A DNA stretch of 9,992 nucleotides from Verrucomicrobiota bacterium (lineage in GTDB: Bacteria > Verrucomicrobiota > Verrucomicrobiia > Limisphaerales > JADLHS01). Both the position numbers and the translations under genes were made by a program. The notes below the pieces were generated by a model that saw nothing but the letters and a program-made list of their open reading frames with translations, did no database searches and was not told where the DNA came from. This document shows, in pieces, positions 1-6,283 of the stretch (positions are counted from its first letter, which is position 1; each line of letters opens with the position of its first letter). The stretch spans positions 1 through 9,992 of the forward strand of contig JANYBF010000373.1 of the NCBI GenBank assembly GCA_025360895.1, given 5' to 3'.

Positions 1-81
1 TTGCACGGCGGCACGCTGGCGATTGAAAGCGAGCCGGACCTCGGAACCAAGGTCACGGTGAGACTTCCGAAGGCGGATTAA
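1..81 (+). CDS. C-terminal end of a histidine kinase (HATPase_c domain), 5' truncated by the window
   Basis: The reading frame is open from base 1 and ends in TAA at 79-81, giving 26 residues. The sequence LHGGTLAIESEPDLGTKVTV followed by RLP matches the last part of a GHKL/HATPase_c ATP-binding domain: the H-G-G segment after the G1 box, the I-x-S-x-x-x-x-G-T turn (G2 box) and the final beta strand, which usually closes a sensor histidine kinase. The kinase would phosphorylate itself with ATP and pass the phosphate to a response regulator. Sensor and dimerisation domains lie outside the window, so the signal and partner are unknown. It converges with the next gene, which ends 9 bases later on the other strand. 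A hybrid or PAS-containing kinase would look identical here. Confidence 0.72.
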   Translation: MHGGTLAIESEPDLGTKVTVRLPKAD

Positions 82-88
82 ATCCGCC
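72..88. terminator. Inverted repeat between convergent genes, possible bidirectional terminator
   Basis: GGCGGATT and AATCCGCC form a perfect 8-base inverted repeat around a single A. As RNA this would fold as a 6 bp GC-rich stem (GGCGGA/TCCGCC) with a TTAAA loop. It covers the stop codon of the histidine kinase tail and lies just before the stop of the YggT-like gene coming the other way, where a shared terminator is expected. No T-run follows on either strand, so an intrinsic terminator is only a weak possibility. Confidence 0.3.
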
Positions 89-90
89 GC

Positions 91-993
91 TCACTTCACG
101 ACGCGTTGATACAGACCCACCAGACCCGGTATTTCGACCAAAGGCGGCTGGGGTCGTCCGGCCTTATCTTTTCGGGGCAGCGTCTTCACTCCGTTCTCCG
201 CCAAGTGAGCGAAGAGAAAAACCAGCGCGATCCCCAGCAACGGCGCGAAGTCAAACTTCCCAACCCGCAACGGCAGGCGCCGCAAGGGAAGGAGCAGGCG
301 CCGGGAGATTTCATCGAGTTGTTGCCAGAACAGGTGTCGGCCAAAAAAGATGTAGCTGCTGACGAAGTTTAGGGCCAGCACCCCACTGATCAGGAGTTTT
401 CCCGCGAGATAACTTCCCAAGCCAACCAACAATGCTTGCTCGGCGCGTTGCCCCACCGAAACCGCCGGCGGCAAGATTTCCCAATAAGTCAGCGGCCAGC
501 TCATCAACCACCACAACCCCGTGACCCCCAGAAAGGGCAGCAACAGTTTAATCCCCCACGGCCAGGGCTCTACCCGACCGAGCTGCGACCGCAGCAGTCC
601 ACGCAACGAATCCGTGTTCGCGGTCACCGGTTTCAAACAGGATAATAGGATTAACCAGATGAAAAACACCGTCAGCGTCACCCCGAAACTAAGAATGGAA
701 TAAAGCAACATCCGCCGGAACATATCGCTGCGGAACGGAACGGCGATCACCCCCACGTCCAATGTCCCCGCCCAGTTCCTGCCGATCAGCCAGTAGAATA
801 TGGCTCGCACGAAAATCAGACCGGCAATGGCCACCGGCAAATGCCAATTGGCAACCGGTGTTTTGCCCGCGCGCCGCAAAGTGCCGGCCAGGGTGGAAGG
901 AGTGGCGGCGGCTAGCGGATCAATGCGCGCCGCCCGCCAGTTGAACCACAGCAGCAGCGCCGCCAGGTTCAGGATGAAATCGATCAGGCCCAT
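91..993 (-). CDS. YggT-like multi-pass membrane protein (300 aa)
   Basis: An integral membrane protein with hydrophobic segments at about residues 3-18, 52-70, 94-120, 149-170, 188-212 and 247-266. The last third resembles the YggT family: a membrane helix, then a basic stretch with LLLPLRRLPLR, then GKFDFAPLLGIALVFLF. That matches the family pattern of a P-x-R-x-x-P segment followed by a G-x-(I/F)-D-x-(S/A)-P-L motif before the final helix. The first half has a similar arrangement (FVRAIFYWL, then a second helix), so the protein may be a tandem or enlarged YggT relative; ordinary YggT proteins are often about 90-190 residues. YggT proteins have been tied to osmotic shock tolerance and division or envelope functions, but the biochemical role is not settled. 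It lies 62 bases downstream of sucD on the same strand and may be cotranscribed. The ATG at 993 puts a hydrophobic helix at the N terminus; no Shine-Dalgarno sequence is evident. Confidence 0.65.
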   Translation of the reverse strand: MGLIDFILNLAALLLWFNWRAARIDPLAAATPSTLAGTLRRAGKTPVANWHLPVAIAGLIFVRAIFYWLIGRNWAGTLDVGVIAVPFRSDMFRRMLLYSILSFGVTLTVFFIWLILLSCLKPVTANTDSLRGLLRSQLGRVEPWPWGIKLLLPFLGVTGLWWLMSWPLTYWEILPPAVSVGQRAEQALLVGLGSYLAGKLLISGVLALNFVSSYIFFGRHLFWQQLDEISRRLLLPLRRLPLRVGKFDFAPLLGIALVFLFAHLAENGVKTLPRKDKAGRPQPPLVEIPGLVGLYQRVVK

Positions 994-1055
994 TTGATGT
1001 GCTGCGATTGCGTAAGGCGCGCGCCAGCCGGAATCTGGCCGCCTGCATCACGCCT

Positions 1056-1955
1056 TTACATCATCTTCAACAACGTGTCCGCCATCTCACTCGGCGTGAC
1101 GGCGACACCGATGCCGGCCGCTTTGAACGCCGCGATTTTCGCCTCCGCCGTGCCTTTGCCGCCGCTGACAATTGCACCCGCGTGGCCCATGCGTCGTCCA
1201 GCCGGGGCCGTCGTGCCGGCGATAAATCCGGCGACTGGCTTTTTGCAGTTCGCCTTGATCCATTCGGCGGCTTCTTCTTCCGCGCTGCCGCCGATTTCGC
1301 CGATCATGATGATCCCGTTCGTTTCCGGGTCGGCGTTGAAAAGTTTTATCACGTCGAGATGCGACGTGCCATTGACGGGATCGCCGCCAATGCCGACGCA
1401 GGTGGACTGGCCGACGCCGCGCGAGGTGAGTTGCCACACCGCTTCGTAGGTCAAGGTGCCACTGCGCGATACGACGCCAATGTTACCCTTTTTGTGAATG
1501 TAGCCGGGTGAAATTCCAATGCGACAGCCGCCCTGCGAATCTTTGCCTTCGCCCGGCGTGACAATGCCGGGGCAATTCGGGCCAATGAGCCGCGTACGTT
1601 TGCCTTCCATCGCTCGCTTAACTTTTACCATGTCGTTGACGGGAATGCCTTCGGTGATGGCGACCACGAGATCGAGTCCCGCATCCACACCTTCGAGAAT
1701 CGCATCCGCGGCAAACGGCGGGGGGACGAAAATGGCGCTCGCGGTCGCGCCGGTGTGCCTCGCGGCTTCGGCCACGGTGTCGAAGATCGGCACTTTCTTG
1801 CCGCCGTGCTCGAAGAACTGGCCGCCTTTGCCGGGCGTGACCCCGGCGACAATTTGTGAGCCGTAATCCATGGAGAGTTGGGCATGCCGCGCGCCGAAAC
1901 TGCCGGTGATGCCTTGGATGAGAACTTTGGTATTAGGTTTAACGAGTATTGCCAT
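1056..1955 (-). CDS. sucD: Succinyl-CoA synthetase (ADP-forming) alpha subunit SucD
   Basis: The alpha subunit of succinate-CoA ligase, the cytoplasmic TCA-cycle enzyme that interconverts succinyl-CoA plus ADP and Pi with succinate, CoA and ATP. The 299 residues are close to the usual ~290 and begin in the family manner with MAILVKPNTKVLIQGITGS. The N-terminal CoA-binding Rossmann domain is seen in ITGSFGARHA and in GVTPGKGG. GPNCPGIVTPGE and the SRSGTLTYEA motif follow. The active-site phosphohistidine is His258 in GHAGAIVSGGKGTA. All key elements are intact. The partner SucB-type beta subunit (sucC, 4644-3439) is on the same strand but about 1.5 kb upstream rather than adjacent. The ATG at 1955 has no evident Shine-Dalgarno sequence and is preceded by an AT-rich 40-base spacer. 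Confidence 0.97.
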   Translation of the reverse strand: MAILVKPNTKVLIQGITGSFGARHAQLSMDYGSQIVAGVTPGKGGQFFEHGGKKVPIFDTVAEAARHTGATASAIFVPPPFAADAILEGVDAGLDLVVAITEGIPVNDMVKVKRAMEGKRTRLIGPNCPGIVTPGEGKDSQGGCRIGISPGYIHKKGNIGVVSRSGTLTYEAVWQLTSRGVGQSTCVGIGGDPVNGTSHLDVIKLFNADPETNGIIMIGEIGGSAEEEAAEWIKANCKKPVAGFIAGTTAPAGRRMGHAGAIVSGGKGTAEAKIAAFKAAGIGVAVTPSEMADTLLKMM

Positions 1956-1959
1956 GTCA

Positions 1960-1988
1960 AATTTACGGTTTCAGATTTTCAATTTACG
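1960..1988. repeat. Short direct repeat AATTTACG in the sucD leader
   Basis: AATTTACG occurs at 1960-1967 and again at 1981-1988, 21 bases apart, inside an AT-rich spacer immediately upstream of sucD in otherwise GC-rich DNA. A spacing of two helical turns would suit a dimeric regulator binding one face. The repeat is short and could be chance; no promoter with correct spacing was found here. Confidence 0.2.
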
Positions 1989-1995
1989 AGCGCGG

Positions 1996-2484
1996 TCAGT
2001 TTGATCCGCGCCTTTTTTCAGCCAGAACGCGCAGCAGCCGCACGGCATATTTATCTTTTTCCCTTCCAACGGCTTCCTTAGCGGCAATGAGGGTGTCCAG
2101 ATCAAGCATACGGATCCGTCCGAAGGACATTTCAAATTCTACGGAGCGTTTCAACACCGCATCATAGTCGCCAACGCCCTTCACGTCTCCCAAGCAGTCA
2201 AGCTTGCCCAAGTCGGTCTGAAGATAGAGGTTTTTGAGGCACGAACACAATTCATCAGTCAACGCAAACGGCAGTTTGTTTGGCGTCAGCCGGTGCCACG
2301 GGTTCAGGTCTTTCAACGCTGCTTCGAGACGACGAAGGTTGACGCTGCCCAAACGGCAGCAAACGTCGAGATCGTATGTGACCAACCCAGCCCCGTGCAT
2401 GACGCCGCAGACTCCGCCAATGAGGACGAACTCGACGCCGTGTTGCTGGAGTCGTGCGATGAGAGCTTTGTCATCCTGAGCCAT
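1996..2484 (-). CDS. Nucleotidyltransferase-fold protein, toxin-antitoxin-like (162 aa)
   Basis: A small protein of the nucleotidyltransferase superfamily. Residues 17-40 show the hallmark arrangement: a hydrophobic strand (VEFVLIGG), a Gly-Gly turn at 23-24, a short helix with VMHG, then T-Y-DLD-V at 36-41, where Asp38 and Asp40 sit in the position of the metal-binding D-x-D pair. The rest of the chain (LDCLGDVKGVGDYDAV, then LDLDTLIAAKEAVGREKD) resembles DUF6036 and AbiEii-type proteins, in which the late Lys-x-x-x-x-R-x-KD stretch is conserved. Such proteins transfer a nucleotide to RNA or protein, or act as toxin or antitoxin partners. The ATG follows the stop of the 70-residue gene after a single base (TGA-A-ATG), indicating coupled translation. 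The substrate and whether the protein is toxic cannot be told from sequence. Confidence 0.72.
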   Translation of the reverse strand: MAQDDKALIARLQQHGVEFVLIGGVCGVMHGAGLVTYDLDVCCRLGSVNLRRLEAALKDLNPWHRLTPNKLPFALTDELCSCLKNLYLQTDLGKLDCLGDVKGVGDYDAVLKRSVEFEMSFGRIRMLDLDTLIAAKEAVGREKDKYAVRLLRVLAEKRRGSN

Positions 2485-2485
2485 T

Positions 2486-2698
2486 TCAATTCTTCCTCGA
2501 ACGAGTGGCTTCGATTTCCAGGATGAAGTTCAGTTTTTGTTGGTGCTCATCCAACCGTTGTTCCGGAGTTTTGGTCAGAGTCTCCTCAATCAGCGACATG
2601 TCGAATCCGTACTCAAAAGCTTCGCGCCAGGCTGGACCGGCATGCGGAGGGCAAACCTGCTCGCCGTTCATCTGCGCCAATGTTGCCGCGTCGATCAT
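2486..2698 (-). CDS. Small partner protein of the nucleotidyltransferase, antitoxin-like (70 aa)
   Basis: A 70-residue hydrophilic protein. The second half, DMSLIEETLTKTPEQRLDEH followed by QQKLNFILEIE, fits a recurring small-protein pattern (LLEENL-x-LTPEERL-x-x-H-x-x-AL) that I recall as commonly encoded directly upstream of nucleotidyltransferase-fold genes in Verrucomicrobiota and Planctomycetota. That association is from memory and not checked. The first half (GPAWREAFEYGFD) also fits such proteins. It has no membrane segment and is predicted mostly helical. Its stop is one base from the next start, so the two are surely cotranscribed. Start choice: the ATG at 2698 gives the full pattern; an internal ATG at Met34 would leave only the conserved 37-residue core. 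A role as antitoxin or binding partner is inference. Confidence 0.6.
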   Translation of the reverse strand: MIDAATLAQMNGEQVCPPHAGPAWREAFEYGFDMSLIEETLTKTPEQRLDEHQQKLNFILEIEATRSRKN

Positions 2699-2736
2699 GG
2701 CCTCAAATTAAACTTTGGGCGCGGGTTTTCAATCCA

Positions 2737-3111
2737 TCACTTTGCGTTCCGTTTATGGATGCAAATCAAGTTCCCTTCCGTGTCAAAAATAAATGCCATG
2801 TGGCAGACCGGCGTGGGGAACGGCTCCATTTTGAACTGCACGCCGTTCGCCTTGAGATGCGTAATGGCGGCGGCGAAATCTTCGACTTCGAGACCGACGG
2901 AACAGCCGGTCGCGGTCGGCTTCCAATCCGGTGCGCCGGCACCAAGGGACAGCGTGCCGTTCGCAATGTCATATTCCGTCCACTGCATCTCGCCGGCATT
3001 GCCGTGAACCATTGTTGGTTTCAATCCCAGCACGCCTTCGTAAAACTTGCGCGCCCGCGCCATGTCGGTGACAGGGTAACAACTGAAGGCGATTTCGGAA
3101 ACTTTCAACAT
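2737..3111 (-). CDS. VOC superfamily (glyoxalase/bleomycin-resistance-type) protein
   Basis: A 124-residue vicinal-oxygen-chelate fold protein of normal length for one two-repeat subunit. The N-terminal repeat is clear: AFSCYPVTDMARARKFYEGV followed by LGL, then WTEYDIANGTLSL. The second repeat has GLEVEDFAAAITHLKANGV, then KMEPFPTPVCHMAFIFDTEG and the closing NLICIHKR. VOC proteins use residues on paired beta-alpha-beta units to hold a divalent metal and act as lyases, dioxygenases, isomerases or drug-binding proteins. The N-terminal metal ligand (usually His) is not obvious in the first strand, so the activity cannot be assigned. Its start is three bases after the stop of the 99-residue gene (TGA-CCG-ATG), indicating an operon. 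It is cytoplasmic, with no signal peptide. Confidence 0.88.
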   Translation of the reverse strand: MLKVSEIAFSCYPVTDMARARKFYEGVLGLKPTMVHGNAGEMQWTEYDIANGTLSLGAGAPDWKPTATGCSVGLEVEDFAAAITHLKANGVQFKMEPFPTPVCHMAFIFDTEGNLICIHKRNAK

Positions 3112-3114
3112 CGG

Positions 3115-3414
3115 TCAGGAGGGTTTTAGGTTTATGGTTTTCAAGGCGATCAGGATAAAGGCAAATCCCGGTAGCCGGGTGATGAATTTTGCCGTGGAAC
3201 GACGCAAACGCTGACTGAAGCTGGCGCGCCGACGGACGAGCATTTCCACTTCCCGCGCGACCTGTTCTCTTAGCACCGTGCCCTCGCGCTTGCTGTGCTC
3301 ATGTTTTTGTGACAACGCAATCATCTCTTTCTGCAATTCGATCAGGCGACGGTAAGGCGTAAGATCATCCGTGACCTTAATTCCCCTTTGATTTTCCTCG
3401 CCGTCCCGATACAT
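3115..3414 (-). CDS. Hypothetical small coiled-coil protein (99 aa) between sucC and the VOC gene
   Basis: I do not recognise a family. Residues 15-70 are highly charged and helical (LTPYRRLIELQKEMIALSQK, then EHSKREGTVLREQVAREVEM), with a heptad-like spacing of Leu/Ile/Met that suggests a coiled coil. A basic, Arg-rich stretch follows (RRRASFSQRLRRSTAK) and then a short hydrophobic tail (LPGFAFILIALKTI) that could be a weak membrane-associating segment. It starts 24 bases after the sucC stop and ends three bases before the VOC start; this tight packing is the main reason to call it real. No strong Shine-Dalgarno is seen. A regulatory or scaffold role is possible but unsupported. Confidence 0.5.
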   Translation of the reverse strand: MYRDGEENQRGIKVTDDLTPYRRLIELQKEMIALSQKHEHSKREGTVLREQVAREVEMLVRRRASFSQRLRRSTAKFITRLPGFAFILIALKTINLKPS

Positions 3415-3438
3415 GTTTCCCTTAGCCCGTTCCGGAGG

Positions 3439-4644
3439 TTAACTCCCAACCGCCTTCACCACCTTTTGCGCCGCATCCGCCATCGAATCGCCGGTGATGA
3501 GTGTGAGCCCGGATTCCGCCAACGTTTTCTTGCCGGCGAGGACGTTGTTGCCTTCGAGCCGGACGACGAGCGGGAGTTTTAACCCCGTCTCCTTCACCGC
3601 CGCGACGATGCCGGTGGCGATGACATTGCAATCCATGATGCCGCCGAAAATATTCACCAGGATACCCTTCACGTTCGGGTCTTGGAGAATGATCTTGAAC
3701 GCCGCCGTGACCTGCTCCTTGCTCGCGCCGCCGCCCACGTCGAGGAAGTTGGCCGGACTCGCGCCGAAATGTTGAATGATATCCATCGTCGCCATCGCCA
3801 GGCCGGCCCCGTTGACCAGGCAGGCAATGCTGCCGTCCAGCTTGATGTAGTTAAGGGCAAATTTGCTGGCCTCGATTTCCAACGGTGCTTCCTCGGCCAG
3901 ATCGCGCATCTCCTGAATGTTCTTGTGCCGGTAGAGCGCGTTATCGTCGAGACCGATTTTTGCATCCACGGCACAAAGCTCATCCCTGCCGTCCGCGCCG
4001 GTGACGATGCAAAGCGGGTTGATCTCCACCATCGCGGCATCGCACTCCCACCAGGTCTTGTAAACCCCTAGGAGCAATTTCACTCCACTGTTGAACGCAT
4101 CGCCCTTCAAACCCAGCGCGGAAGCGAGCTTGCGCGCTTGATACGGCATCATGCCCACGGCGGGATCAATGGACTCCTTGACGATCTTCTCCGGGTGTTT
4201 CTCCGCTACTTCCTCGATGTCCACCCCGCCTTCCGTGCTGGCCATGATCAGCGGCCGCGACGTGGCGCGGTCGAGCAGCACCGCGAGATAAAGCTCCTGC
4301 TTGATGTCATGCGCTGCGGCGACCAACACCTTGCTCACCAGCCGCCCTTCCGGACCGGTCTGTTTGGTGACGAGGACTTGACCCAGCATGGCCTTGGCTT
4401 TCTCGAAGACTTCGTCGGGCGATTTGCAAAGCTTCACCCCGCCTTGGAAACCGCTCTTGAACGTGCCCTTGCCCCGGCCGCCGGCATGGATTTGCGATTT
4501 AACCACAATCAGCTTGGCGCCGCCGGCGAATACTTTGTCCGCCACCACGCGCGCCGCTTCCGGCGTCGCGCAGACGTCCCCGGGTGGCACGGTCACGCCG
4601 TACTGCGCCAACAATTGCTTCGCCTGATATTCGTGAATGTTCAT
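3439..4644 (-). CDS. sucC: Succinyl-CoA synthetase (ADP-forming) beta subunit SucC
   Basis: The beta subunit of succinate-CoA ligase, which binds the nucleotide and succinate and pairs with SucD in the TCA cycle. It has 401 residues against about 390 in most bacteria and starts with the family signature MNIHEYQAKQLLAQYGV. The N-terminal ATP-grasp domain shows Lys49 and the GGRGKG loop (55-60), then Glu207 and Asn209 of EINPL and Asp227 of VDAKIG, the usual Mg-ATP ligands. The C-terminal CoA-ligase domain has FLDVGGGASKEQV, then GILVNIFGGIMDCNVIA and RLEGNNV. All motifs are intact. It lies 46 bases downstream of the GT9 gene; a possible promoter sits in that gap. Downstream, four small genes separate it from sucD, which is unusual for this pair. 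Confidence 0.97.
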   Translation of the reverse strand: MNIHEYQAKQLLAQYGVTVPPGDVCATPEAARVVADKVFAGGAKLIVVKSQIHAGGRGKGTFKSGFQGGVKLCKSPDEVFEKAKAMLGQVLVTKQTGPEGRLVSKVLVAAAHDIKQELYLAVLLDRATSRPLIMASTEGGVDIEEVAEKHPEKIVKESIDPAVGMMPYQARKLASALGLKGDAFNSGVKLLLGVYKTWWECDAAMVEINPLCIVTGADGRDELCAVDAKIGLDDNALYRHKNIQEMRDLAEEAPLEIEASKFALNYIKLDGSIACLVNGAGLAMATMDIIQHFGASPANFLDVGGGASKEQVTAAFKIILQDPNVKGILVNIFGGIMDCNVIATGIVAAVKETGLKLPLVVRLEGNNVLAGKKTLAESGLTLITGDSMADAAQKVVKAVGS

Positions 4645-4665
4645 GTAAGAAAAAAGCCCGCCCTC

Positions 4666-4694
4666 ATTGAACGCAGCTTTGCGTCAGAAATCAA
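4666..4694 (-). promoter_or_regulatory. Possible sigma70-like promoter for sucC
   Basis: Reading the - strand, TTGATT (4694-4689) and TTCAAT (4671-4666) are separated by exactly 17 bases, each matching four of six bases of the -35 and -10 consensus. The site lies in the only AT-richer gap between the GT9 stop and the sucC start and would give a leader of about 15-20 bases. The -35 overlaps the GT9 stop codon. This is a pattern match only. Confidence 0.28.
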
Positions 4695-5650
4695 TCTTTA
4701 ACCCCGGACCCGCCAGCGCGCGAAGCCCGTGCCGCCCCGGCAATTTTGAGCCACTCCTCGAAGACGCGCTGCACACTCAACGCAGGCAGTCCACCGTTGT
4801 CCTGGATTACCGCGACGTGCTGGCCTTGCGGGCGCCAGATTTCATCCCGGGTGTTCGCCCACAACACAACGCACGACACTCCCAATGCCGCCGCCAGATG
4901 TGAGATGCCGGAATCGTGACCGATAAAGCCCACGCTGGATTGCAGCCGGGCGGCCAGTTCCGCCAGCGGCAGACTGCGAGCAACTTCACAACGGGTGGGT
5001 GGGGTTTTCGCCGCGAGCCGGTGCAAGCGTTCCCCTTCCGCCTCCCCGCCCACCAACAACAGATTGATTTCGGATTCCGCCACCAGTCGCGCGAGCAATT
5101 CCACCCACTTCGCCTCCGGCCAGTTCTTGCTCTCGCTGCCGCTCCCGGGGTGCAAAGCAAGTTGAGGCTTGAAGGTTGAAGGTTGAGAAACAAGGGTCAG
5201 CCGCGGCACCGGGTCGGCATCGAAGATGGCCAACCGTTCCAATGGCTTAAGATAAACCTTCGTCGCATGAAGCAGTTCGCTTTCATCCGGACGATGGGGC
5301 GCGGCGATGAATTGCCCGCACCCACAACTGACCACGTTGGTTTGGAAGATGGCGTCCGGGTCGTAGAGGTAGGAGACAATGATGTCGAACCCGGAAAAAT
5401 AGTCCGCCAGATTTGGCGCCAATTCGCCCCCACGCGCGAAAAAACCCGCCAATCCGCGTGCCTCGACCGGTTGCACGCGCTCCGCCAGACCGCCGGCCAC
5501 CGCGAGTTGGGCGATGTGCGGGTAGCCGAGGATTTCGAGTTGCGCGGCGGGAAATTGGCGGCGCAGCGCGGCGATGGCCGGCAGGGTGAGAATGAAATCG
5601 CCAATCGCACCCCCGCGAATGACGAGAATCTCTCCCTGGCCGGCGCTCAC
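4691..5650 (-). CDS. Glycosyltransferase family 9 (heptosyltransferase-like), 319 aa
   Basis: A GT-B fold glycosyltransferase of the GT9 family, which moves heptose from ADP-heptose onto lipopolysaccharide core on the inner face of the cytoplasmic membrane. With the start chosen here, the N-terminal domain opens with GEILVIRGGAIGDFILTLPA, the acceptor-side G-x-(I/L)-GD motif at about residues 13-19. The donor-binding C-terminal domain has HPGSGSESKNWP at about 167-178 and GHDSGISHLAAALG at about 244-257, both diagnostic. Start choice: a TTG at 5671 would add seven residues, but the GTG at 5650 overlaps the upstream TGA by four bases (GTGA) and gives MSAGQGEILVI, so I prefer it. The exact sugar is not determinable; ADP-heptose is a family expectation. 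The coupled upstream membrane protein suggests an envelope glycan function. Confidence 0.88.
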   Translation of the reverse strand: MSAGQGEILVIRGGAIGDFILTLPAIAALRRQFPAAQLEILGYPHIAQLAVAGGLAERVQPVEARGLAGFFARGGELAPNLADYFSGFDIIVSYLYDPDAIFQTNVVSCGCGQFIAAPHRPDESELLHATKVYLKPLERLAIFDADPVPRLTLVSQPSTFKPQLALHPGSGSESKNWPEAKWVELLARLVAESEINLLLVGGEAEGERLHRLAAKTPPTRCEVARSLPLAELAARLQSSVGFIGHDSGISHLAAALGVSCVVLWANTRDEIWRPQGQHVAVIQDNGGLPALSVQRVFEEWLKIAGAARASRAGGSGVKD

Positions 5651-6201
5651 ATTGCGCGGAAGGCCGTGCAACCCAGCACCACAATCAGGAGCGCAAACGC
5701 CAGCCGTAGACCGCTGCCAACCTTGATGCGCTGTTCATTCGCGGTGGCCCAGTTGAGGAAATCCCGCAAGCGCCACGGTGAAACCGTAAGCCAAATTCCG
5801 GCCACGACCAACACATACGCCCACCCTTGAATCAGCAGCACCCACGGCGTTTCACCCAAGTGCGGACGCCCCGTGTCCACCATGAGCTTGGCGAGCAGCA
5901 GAAAAACGATTGCCAGCCCGCGAACCGCCAGAAAATCTTGAATGAAGATGCAGGTGCCCAGCCCAATCGCTCCGAAGACCAGTAACATGTAAGGTTTGAT
6001 CGCGGCAAAATCAGCAATCGGCTCCAATTTCACCAGCCACAAAAACCAGAGCGTCCCCAGTCCCATGAGAAAATAGCCGGCCATCACATTACGCGGAAAC
6101 TTGCGAACAGTGGCCGCGAACGCCGTTGGCTTGGCGAGGCCATAGACCTGCGGCGCGGCCATGCCGAGGCCAAGTAAAATGGATAACAAAGATAATTTCA
6201 T
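5647..6201 (-). CDS. Uncharacterised multi-pass membrane protein coupled to GT9 gene (184 aa)
   Basis: I do not recognise a named family. The chain carries about six hydrophobic segments: residues 2-22 (LSLLSILLGLGMAAPQVYGL), 39-57, 69-86, 93-107, 121-142 and 164-182. Loops are short; the only sizeable hydrophilic part is at about 143-163 (SPWRLRDFLNWATANEQRIK). There are no obvious catalytic motifs. It ends AM-stop, and that stop (ATGTGA) contains the GTG start of the glycosyltransferase, so the two are translated together. The likely setting is the inner membrane, working with the transferase on an envelope glycan, but that is inference from position. The ATG at 6201 lies 82 bases after the TPR gene; a TCAAAG-AG-CTTTGA inverted repeat (6219-6206) directly precedes it and could be regulatory or chance. 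Confidence 0.75.
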   Translation of the reverse strand: MKLSLLSILLGLGMAAPQVYGLAKPTAFAATVRKFPRNVMAGYFLMGLGTLWFLWLVKLEPIADFAAIKPYMLLVFGAIGLGTCIFIQDFLAVRGLAIVFLLLAKLMVDTGRPHLGETPWVLLIQGWAYVLVVAGIWLTVSPWRLRDFLNWATANEQRIKVGSGLRLAFALLIVVLGCTAFRAM

Positions 6202-6283
6202 CGTTTCAAAGCTCTTTGAGCGGCAACAGCATGGCGGACGAACGCCCGAAGGTAAATCCGAAATCCTACGGCTGGCTCGCTCA

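Noticed and set aside
1022..1038. GCCAG/CTGGC hairpin between sucD and the YggT-like gene as a terminator
   Set aside because: Only 5 bp with no T-run on the - strand; more likely chance.
4645..4665. Run of T after a GC stretch on the - strand before sucC, as an intrinsic terminator
   Set aside because: The GC stretch has no nearby complementary arm; the only hairpin, ACGCA/TGCGT, lies about 15 bases away and is weak.
4138..4701. + strand open frame of 187 residues opposite sucC
   Set aside because: It is antisense to the conserved sucC sequence and has no domain of its own.
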